Source: Monosporascus cannonballus (lineage: Eukaryota > Ascomycota > Sordariomycetes > Xylariales). From it: DNA of 64,000 bases. The notes below the pieces were generated by a model. The model was not told the DNA's origin. It saw only the letters and a list, made by a program, of their open reading frames with translations, and ran no database searches. The stretch is taken from contig QJNS01000112.1 in the NCBI GenBank assembly GCA_004154925.1, forward strand, positions 186,001 to 250,000, read 5' to 3'. Each line of letters starts with the position of its first letter. Positions within the stretch are counted from its first letter, which is position 1. The position numbers and the translations under genes are program-made. This document shows positions 56,766 through 64,000 of this stretch, piece by piece.

Positions 56766-59097
56766 ATGGAATCTGGAAAGATGTACGGTCTAAGGAGAAC
56801 CGACCTTTCTTTTTCTGATTCGATGAGCATGCAGGACGCCATGTCTTCCCCTCGAGATAATAACAAGAATCAATCACCGGCCATCCAAAAGGCGGTCGAC
56901 GCCTGCCGGGGCAAGAATACCACGTACCTCCTCACTGGTCCGCCCGCGTCGGGAAAATCGATCGCGTTCCCGGCCGCGCTCGCCAGGGAGAAGTCGACAT
57001 TTGTCATCTGCGTCCAGATGAGCGAGCGGACAGCCCGAAGCAGCGCCGCCTACGCATCATCGACCGTTGCCGCGGGCGGCGGCCCCGGCATCGCGTGCCT
57101 CGGCGACCGTGAAGCCATCTCCGGCACCAGGCCGGCCCACGCGCTGACCTACGTCTCTTATAAGTGGTTGAAGCGTATGGCGACCAACTTCCCGGCCCTC
57201 GCCGCCATACAGACGGCCAGACAACCGACGGACCACCCGACGGACTATTCGGCGCCGCGGGACGGCTGGCTCCTGTTCTTCGTGCTCGACGACATCCACG
57301 CGCAGACCATGGGCCAGTAGCTCGGCTACCTCGCGCTCTACTGCGTCAGGCGGGTAGCCGAAGATAATCACTGCAAGAGGCTCCCGCTGAGGGTCGTCCT
57401 CGCCACCTCGTACCCCCACCCCGACACGCTGCGCCGACGTTTCGGAACGAAGGATTCCGCCTGGGCCGCCGAGGCTACCGTGAGCCTCCGCGACGGCGGC
57501 GGCGACGACGCCCGTGGGGCCGACGACTCTACATTCACTTACCTCCCACACCGGGTCGATGAGTGGGCGCCTCCGGCCATGTTCGTCGCGTCCTGCAAGC
57601 TGAAGATTGCCGAGATACTGGGCGTCGACCCAGCCGCCCGCATCCTGCTCTTCGTCATGTCCGGCGGCCAGGCGGGCCAGGTGACGGCTGACCTGCCCGA
57701 AGCCCTGAGAGGGAAGTGGTCCGTCGCGGCGGACGGGACCGACTTCTCCAGGATCGAGAGCGGGCCGGGCCCCTGGCTCATAATCCGTACTTTCGGCTTC
57801 GCGACGGCGGCGCCCCTCTGCCGTGTCGGGTATATCATATGTACCCACAGCGTGAGGGCGCCCATCTTCGACAACAACCACGGCCAGGACGTCGAGAGGT
57901 TGGTGCTCCTGAGACGCGACGAACAGCAGTTCATGCGGGACCATTCGTCCGGGAGCAGGCCGCGTATCCACCATATGTTCTCCGAGAAGGTCGCCCGCGA
58001 CACCAAGGAGGACGGCGGCGCCCTGTTCATGGACGGCGATCGCCTCGAGTACTGGCTCCGCGCGCTGCGCGTGCCGGGCCCCGCCGCCATCTCGCACGAA
58101 AGCCTGCTGCGTCTCCACCCCGCGATACAGCGCACGGAGTGGGCCCTGCTCCGCCTGCGCCTCCTGGGCCTGATCAAGTGGGGAGACTGACCCATACACG
58201 GACGGAAAGCCCTCCTGACCGAGAAGGGGGCGGCCGCGCTCGAGGCGGCCGACAAGTTCGGACTCGGCATCCGCGTCGCCGCCTTCCTCGAAGAGGCGGC
58301 CCTCGACCTCGCCGAGGGCGCCGAGGGCGCGAGCGAGGCGGAGTTGAGGGACGCGCTGCTTCTCGCCATCGTCATAGCAGCCGCTACTCCCGGCCTCGTC
58401 CACGGGGCCGCGGGCCGCGGGCCTCGACGACGATGTCCTCGCGGAACTCGGCATCCTCGGCCTGACCGAGATCGGCGAGGGCGGCTGGTACGGCGGGGAT
58501 CACTGGGTCGATGCCGCCTACTGGCTCTCCGCGATCCGGAAGGGCGACGGCGCGCCGCACCTGCGGGGGTTCCTGAAGTCCGTCTCCGTCAACACCCAGC
58601 GCCTCAATTATGTCTCCTCCCGGATCCGGGCCATGTGCCAACACTACAACGTCGACTACCAGTCGTTCGTCAAGGAGCGGGACGACCTCGTGGGCGACAT
58701 CCGTCACTTCCACGCCCAAGGGCAGGTGATCCACGCCGTCGATACCGTGTTCTACCGCTGGATGGAGGCCTTCAGGCACGGCCTCATATACGTGGCCGCC
58801 AACGACGTGTTCGCGGGCCGCCGCGAAGGAATCCTCATATCTACGGGAAAGCGGGTCGGCATCCATCCAGCGGCGTTGCTCCGCCTCGACAGGCTGGCCG
58901 AGTCGGCGAAGTCGGCCAAGAAGTGGGGCTTCTACCTCATCGTCTCGGGCCTGGAGAGGAGCAGGGACTCGCCGGGCGGAGCCGATGCCAAGGGAATCCT
59001 GTCCCTACCCGTCAAGCTCGTGGCCGAATTCGAGGACGGAAAACCCGGGTCTACCTTGAGAGAGAGAGTAGCCTATATTTATAATAAGCCTTGGTGA
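56766..59097 (+). pseudogene. DEAH-like SF2 helicase, interrupted
   Basis: Intronless GC-rich helicase of the DEAH/HrpA-like superfamily 2. Motif I is GPPASGKS (near 56938), after AVDACRGKNTTYLLT. Motif II is LDDIHAQT at about 57285-57305, a variant of DExH. Motif III-like sequence is VVLATSYP. RecA2 parts are ILLFVMSGG and LIIRTFGFATAAPLCRVGYI followed by CTHSVRAPIFDNNHGQD, in the place of motif V. HA2-like winged-helix sequence (LLRLRLLGLIKWGD.., LTEKGAAALEAADKFGL) follows. Lesions are TAG at 57318-57320 right after motif II, TGA at 58188-58190, and a frame change near 58415. After that DDDVLAELGILGL..FLKSVSVNTQRLNYVSSR..WGFYLIVSGLER runs to 59097. Reading resumes in the same frame after both stops. 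About 775 codons in all. The family resembles lineage-specific fungal helicases; exact relatives are not known to me. Confidence 0.75.
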
Positions 59098-59099
59098 GG

Positions 59100-59846
59100 C
59101 GATAGGGCCTACGCCGGTCGGCGTTCGGAAGGGGTGCAGGGGCAGTCTTGTGCATCCAGCTTTAGGTTTTCATGAAAGGTCTTTGCTGGCAGATGCGGAG
59201 CGTTTCCCGTCGATCTTTCCCTACGTGCTATATTCTAGACTATTCTACCGTAATAGTAGGCGGGATCAGCCATGTATTAGCCGTTGACGCATCTGTGCTT
59301 GTAGTCCCAGGGCCACTAATCGAAGCCCGTTACGGTCTCCTTGAAAGTCACATAATTACCCCTTAAAATCAGCTAACTACCCCCTAATCCCCGATGAGTA
59401 TGTGCTGCTGTTCCGTAATCCATCGCGATCTTTATAGGTGTCACGGACTATCTCAAGGAGGTCAGAGGGCCGGATTAAGAGAAGAAGACGGAAGGATAAA
59501 GAAAGGGAGGAGGGGGGAAGGTCAGGGAGAGATACCTAAAGAAGGGTAACCAGGCATATCAAAGGCAACGAGGCACGTCCAAGGCAACGAACGCATCGGG
59601 CAGGCCGGCACGTGTCTTGATAGCTGTACGCGCAAAAATATATATATATATATCCTCCCAGATTAGAGTCGATTAGAGTTAATCCGCAGCTTCCCACGTA
59701 CTGGACCTCAAAAATTTCCTTCTTACCTTCCCACACCTTCGTCAATACCAACACCAATATGTAAACATCATCATCATCATCACCAGCACCGTCACCAACA
59801 ACATCATATTTGGCGCGTTTATCCCTACAAATATCATCCACTCAAT
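59100..59846. other. Intergenic with microsatellites
   Basis: No gene supported. A (TA)n run lies at about 59638-59652 and a CAT-type trinucleotide run at 59767-59782, shortly before the zinc-knuckle start codon. Confidence 0.5.
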
Positions 59847-61596
59847 ATGTCGAGCAATCGATCATCGGGCAGCGAGCCCTATGATCAATCATCGAGAAGA
59901 GAATCGCGAAGAGAATCGAGGTCATCAGGCGGCGACAGAGCCGGCCGTGACGACGGATCCGCCTACGTCGGCCCCGACCGTCTAATGTCGGCGGACCCGG
60001 TCCTCAGAGACTCGTTCTTGCAACGAGCCATCATCTCCAGGAGCGGGTATTTGGAAATTACCGTTGATGGGCCTAATGAGGCCAGTCAATACAGCCCGGC
60101 CGAGCGCCGAAATAGCCGTGCCGGTAGCAGCCGATATGGGCGATCTCGAAGCCCGCGAAGCCGACGATCCCGAAGCCCGAGACGACGCGAGACGCGCCGC
60201 TGCGCGCACTGTCAGCGCGAAAGCCACTACAGCCGCGAGTGCGTGGGACCCATGGTGCCTATGAGCTACCTGTCGGGGACCTGCGTCGAGTGCGAGGAGA
60301 CCGGCCACGTATACGGCCCGAGATGTCCGAAGTGGGAAGAGACGAAGAACAAGGCGGCCATGAAGCTCATCTGGTTCCGCCAGAACAAACCCGAGATTGA
60401 GTCAGACATCAACCTCACCGACCTCCTCCAGGAGCGGCTCGACGCCGGCGACGAACACTGGCTCGGCGCCCGCAACTTCTTCCTCCCCTGGACGGGCCTG
60501 TTCGCCTGGAATTACCAGAGGGAGCAGGAGGCGCTCCAGGGCCCGGGACACTGGAGGGGACATAGATACTCCTTTGTCGGGCGGCCCGATCTCGAGGCGC
60601 CCCGGCGGCCTTCCGATCCCAGGAGGGGCCTCTGCGCCGACGCCCGCGAAGCTATTCAGAAGCTGCGCGATACTGGCTACGCCGCCGACGAAGCCCGGCC
60701 GGACGCCGACGCCTCTAGATCGTCCTCGCGCCGCGCCGCCAGCTCGGTCACCGGCGGGCGCTCGAGGTCCGGGAGCGTCATTTCGGTGTACGACGCGCAG
60801 CCGGACGAGTGCACCAACTGCGACCAGCCCGGACACAGCGGCTTGTTATGCCACCTGCCCTGTGGCGCCTGCGGCAGCGCCGAGCACAAATACTGGCACT
60901 GCCCGAAGACGTCCGATGCCTGCATATGCCGGGCCCATCCGAGAAATCTCCTCGAGCACTGCCAGGTCGCGTGCGAGGTGTGCGGGGATGACGTCCCGGC
61001 GCACCCGGCGGTCGAATGCGATGTCATATGCCAGTACTGCGGCCAGAAGGGCCACTCGGCCTTGCACCAGTGCCGGCCCATGATCCATATGTTCAACGGG
61101 ATCTGCAGGATCTGCAAGATAGGCCGCCACCTCTTGCAGCACTGCGACGTCTCATGGTGTCCCGACGCCGAGTACAACGACTGGATCGGCTGCAGGGAGC
61201 ACTGTATGACTTGCGGCTCCCCCAAAGACCTCGATATCCAGCGCCAGCAGGACGGAGGGCCGCCCCATTCCTGCCAATGGCACAAGATAGGCAATCCCGA
61301 GAAGCCCGGCTCCGGAGTCTACCTCCAATGCTCCGCCTGCGGACACAAGATAGCCTCCTCCCGTGATCTCCACGATGTCCGCCTGTCCGCCTGTCCGCCT
61401 GTCCGCCGTCGCCCAGTATACATCCAGGGTGAAGGATTGGGAGATCGCCAAGGCTCAGGGGCGAGAGGCAGGAGGAGACCCCTGGGATGACGAGCTCCCC
61501 GAATGCCCAAGGTGCTTCAAGAAGCTATACGAGGATGGGTACTATGACTTGCAAAGGACTCGAGTTGTGGACATCAAGAAGGAATTCCCAGATTAA
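59847..61596 (+). CDS. Multi-CCHC zinc-knuckle protein, C-terminus frameshifted
   Basis: Intronless gene. The open frame 59847-61490 gives 547 aa. Residues about 1-115 are Ser/Arg-rich (SRRESRRESRSS, RSRSPRSRRSRSPRRRE). Zinc knuckles: CAHCQRESHYSREC, CVECEETGHVYGPRC (one residue longer), then a cluster from about residue 320 with CTNCDQPGHSGLLC, CGACGSAEHKYWHC, a longer-spaced CEVCGDDVPAHPAVEC, CQYCGQKGHSALHQC and CRICKIGRHLLQHC. A conserved-looking block (FFLPWTGLFAWNYQREQEAL) lies between. Such knuckles bind RNA or single-stranded DNA. At 61377-61407 an 8-bp tandem repeat shifts the frame. The alternative frame continues YTSRVKDWEIAKAQGREAGG..ELPECPRCFKKLYEDGYYDL to a stop at 61596 and looks like the true C-terminus. 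No family beyond the knuckles is recognised. Confidence 0.75.
61377..61407 (+). repeat. 8-bp tandem repeat GTCCGCCT, about four copies
   Basis: Three exact copies of GTCCGCCT followed by GTCCGCC. The unit is not a multiple of three, so each gain or loss changes the reading frame of the zinc-knuckle gene. It sits exactly where the frame changes. Confidence 0.95.
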
Positions 61597-61599
61597 TAC

Positions 61600-62474
61600 G
61601 AAACAGGAAGCGTCCTAATACTAGGTCGAGAGAATGCATGGAAGGGCTCGGAAATGCGGCGATACGGCGCTCTGGGAGGCTTCAGGTAGCAAGTCGAGAT
61701 AACTTGCCATCCAACTTTATACCAAGACACAATTATCCTTGGTAGTTTTATCAATTAACAAATGTACTAATAGAGTTCTCAATGTTGCCCGACCACGGTC
61801 AAGCGACTTGGGTACGACTATCCAATATGCCGCATCATTGCCATGTAACCGACGTCTTTTAGGCTTGATAAACCAGAATAAGTATAAACTCTATTACCTG
61901 TACTTCAAGTTTCAGGTAGTATTTCAAGATCATTTGTGTTGCAGTTAGCATGGCCAAGATACGGAGCGTAATAATGTTGTTCCAGGGTGTCCATACTATA
62001 TAGAGTTTCCTCGCTACTGCTTCCTAGAGCTTAAACTTAATAATTATCCCTTTCTAGTTTTTACATGCGCTATGATTTTCGATCGGCCTTTTTTGCGACA
62101 TTGTGGTATCACCGGCTAGATCCTTATTTCTCGATTCCCATATTTTGCGTTACTCGAAGAATAGGAGGCGCCCTTGGGGAGCTCCTCGGTGCCCGCGGCG
62201 AACTTTAATTAAAAATAACATTTTTAGGTCAACCTACTCGGCGTCGGTGAACAATAGTGCTCGCTTTAGATTTGTCGTTTTTGAACAATTTCCTCCCACA
62301 TCCTTGCGCGAGAGAATTTGTGTACCATCTGCAATATCTTTCCTTTCAATATCCAGATTTTCTCCCCTTCCGCTTCAACTTCGATTCCACGCAGTTTTAA
62401 TGACTTCCTAAACACTCTCAGCGACCCCTAGGCCTTGAATATTCGAGGAAAGGGGAAACAGAGGGTGAACCGAG
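61600..62474. other. Intergenic, nothing recognised
   Basis: No supported gene. Ends at the start of the GH43 gene. Confidence 0.4.
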
Positions 62475-63786
62475 ATGCCAGCCATTACTGGCCTATTGCC
62501 CGAAGTCTATAAGGCGCTGTCTGCGTTTACAAGCTACGTGAAACCAGAAGCTGCTAGCGTAACATACGACAATCCAAATATAAGCCTCACCAGAGAAGGC
62601 GGCGTAACATACGACGATGCTATTTTAACCCTCACCCGTGAAGGCGCCCCTGATCCCTTCGTCACCCGCAGCGGAGACAACTACTATCTCGTACGTAGCA
62701 AGCATCCGCACAGTTAATAATAGACCTGCTAACCTTGTGTGTAGACGTTCACCGTCGGAGATAGGATAGAAATGCAGTGCTCCAATAAATTCCTCGACTT
62801 GGACAATCCGGCAGGCAGACATGTTATCTGGTATCGCATCCGTCATCAACCACAAAGCCCTCCTTAGCCCGATATGAATCCCTGAAACTGAGCAGCCGCG
62901 CAGGACACCACCGGACGATACGGACCACTCGGCGGACCTGTGGGCTCCGGAGCTCCACTCCCTCGACGGCCGGTGGTACGTGTATTACGCGGCAGCACAT
63001 CCGTCGCTCGGGAACGGAGGTCACCGGATGTTCGTCCTCGGCGGCCCGCCCGCCAACGAGGACCCCTGCCGCGGATCGTGGGAATCCCTGGGGCGTGTCG
63101 GCGGAACCCCGGCGGACCAGTGGGCCATCGACGGCACGGTATTCGCGCTCGACGGCTCGCTGTACTTCGCGTACTCAGGATGGCCGCTCGATCACAGCGC
63201 CGCCGGGTCGGAGCTGGTGCAGGAGCTGTTCATCGCCAGGATGAAGAGCCCGACCAGCGTCGACGGCCCGCCCGCTTCGATAAGTCGCCCCGACCAGGAG
63301 TGGGAGATCACACGCGACGCCAACGGCGCACACGGCGTCAACGAGGGGCCGCAGTTCCTGGCCGCGCCTGACGGGAGCTGGAAAGGTCTCGCCTACTCGT
63401 GTGCGGGCAGCTGGACCCCGCAGTATAAGATGGCGACGCTGCAGTACGTCGGAGGGGACCCGATGGACCCGCGATCGTGGCGCAAGAGTTCGGGGCCGTT
63501 GATCGCGGCCAAAGCCGCCGGAGACGGTGTATGGGGCCCCGGCCATGGTAGTTTTCTCAGTTTCGGAGACGAGGTGGTGGCCGTCTTCCACGCGACCGAT
63601 AGACCGACCCACGGATGGGCGGATCGCAGGGCTCGAGTGCAGCGCGTCTTGTTTACGAGCGAAGGACCGTTCAGTAGGTGGCCCCTGCTATCTTTCTGTT
63701 ATGTTTTCGTCTCGCTTGATGTTCACAAGCCTCTGCAAGGTTCCAGGCACTCTAGAGTGCAGGACTCGGTCCGGGTCATGCAGTAA
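62475..63786 (+). CDS. Glycoside hydrolase family 43-like enzyme
   Basis: Five-bladed beta-propeller glycosidase of the GH43 type (arabinofuranosidase/xylosidase group). Exons are 62475-62690, 62745-62830 and 62904 onward; introns are GTACGT..GCTAACC..TAG and GTATCG..CAG. Joined motifs: GAPDPFVTRSGDNYYL-TFTVGDRIEMQCS (first catalytic Asp in DPF), HVIW-TPPDDTDHSADLWAPELHSLDGRWYVYYAA, WAIDGTVFALDGSLYFAYSGW, and GVNEGPQFLAAPDGSW (likely general-acid Glu in NEGPQ). Then VWGPGHGSFLSFGDEVVAVFHA and RVQRVLFTSEGP. No signal peptide is seen at the N-terminus (MPAITGLLPEVYKALSAF), which is odd for a fungal GH43. After EGP (about 63670) the frame runs on to 63786 without family likeness, so the 3' end is unsure; a missed intron or truncation is possible. 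Confidence 0.83.
62559..62648 (+). repeat. 45-bp tandem duplication inside GH43 exon 1
   Basis: Two adjacent 45-bp units (62559-62603 and 62604-62648), both starting GTAACATACGAC and ending with a GAAGGCG-type sequence, about 80% identical by eye. They encode VTYDNPNISLTREGG and VTYDDAILTLTREGA, just before the catalytic DPF motif. In frame, so it adds 15 residues. Confidence 0.85.
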
Positions 63787-64000
63787 GAAAGATCGCGCTG
63801 CTGACCCTGAATGTCATAGTGGGTCACCAAGCTGGAAGGCGCACCAATCCGGGCCTGGAGGGAAAGGTGAAGCATCAGTTGCTAGATCACTCAGGTCCCG
63901 ATCCTTCTCGCCAAAATCGCCTGATAGCTCTGCTGGGGGGTGGGGAGGTCGCCAGTGGTGGTGCTAACGGTATACTTAGACACCCTCCACTTCTGCTTGG

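Noticed and set aside
57057..58454. 465-codon frame antisense to the helicase
   Set aside because: Helicase motifs on the plus strand are specific; the antisense product has no domain and mirrors GC-rich codons.
1..64000. CRISPR arrays, bacterial operons, ribosome binding sites or rRNA
   Set aside because: None seen; gene structure with introns and RIP are those of a fungal nuclear genome.

Overview
The window looks like nuclear DNA of a filamentous ascomycete (Pezizomycotina, most likely Sordariomycetes). The genes carry short 50-120 bp GT..AG introns with CTAAC-type branch sites. The products are typical of that group: a KMT6/EZH2 H3K27 methyltransferase, PPZ phosphatase, eisosome Pil1, a SUR7-family protein and SAT4/rhodopsin-like proteins. 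Repeats show the C-to-T damage of repeat-induced point mutation (RIP). I cannot name the genus from sequence alone.

Region 1 (1-13,950) is an extremely AT-rich RIP block. A GC-normal island (about 900-3,390) holds an apparently intact SAT4-type membrane protein gene. At 3,820-12,109 lies a complete but dead Ty3/gypsy chromovirus with 387-389 bp LTRs and a perfect 5-bp target duplication. Inside its reverse transcriptase sits a second, 1.5-kb element (7,007-8,517) with its own 165-bp LTRs, its own perfect 5-bp target duplication and only a Gag-like zinc knuckle.

Region 2 (14,000-45,500) is mostly ordinary housekeeping DNA. It holds succinate-semialdehyde dehydrogenase, two convergent genes for mitochondrial proteins (one the ribosome recycling factor RRF1), an intron-containing tRNA-Val(UAC), a WDR6/Trm734-type WD40 protein, a SUR7/claudin-like protein, PPZ phosphatase, KMT6 and Pil1. 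A Gfd2/YDR514C-like gene at 33.8-35.0 kb is broken by two frameshifts. Long stretches at 25.1-30 kb and 35-38.7 kb hold no gene I can support.

Region 3 (45,500-64,000) is accessory and decayed. It holds an O-methyltransferase pseudogene, a second SAT4-type pseudogene and a P450 pseudogene, probably the remains of a secondary-metabolite locus. Next come three intronless GC-rich genes: an orphan with four lesions, a DEAH-like helicase with two stops and a frameshift, and a multi-CCHC zinc-knuckle protein whose C-terminus is cut off at an 8-bp tandem repeat. The window ends in a GH43 family glycosidase without a signal peptide.

The best candidates for something new are the Gag-only mini-LTR element nested in the chromovirus and the orphan/helicase/zinc-knuckle trio. 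Intron boundaries were inferred by eye from reading frame, splice signals and remembered family patterns; no search was run.
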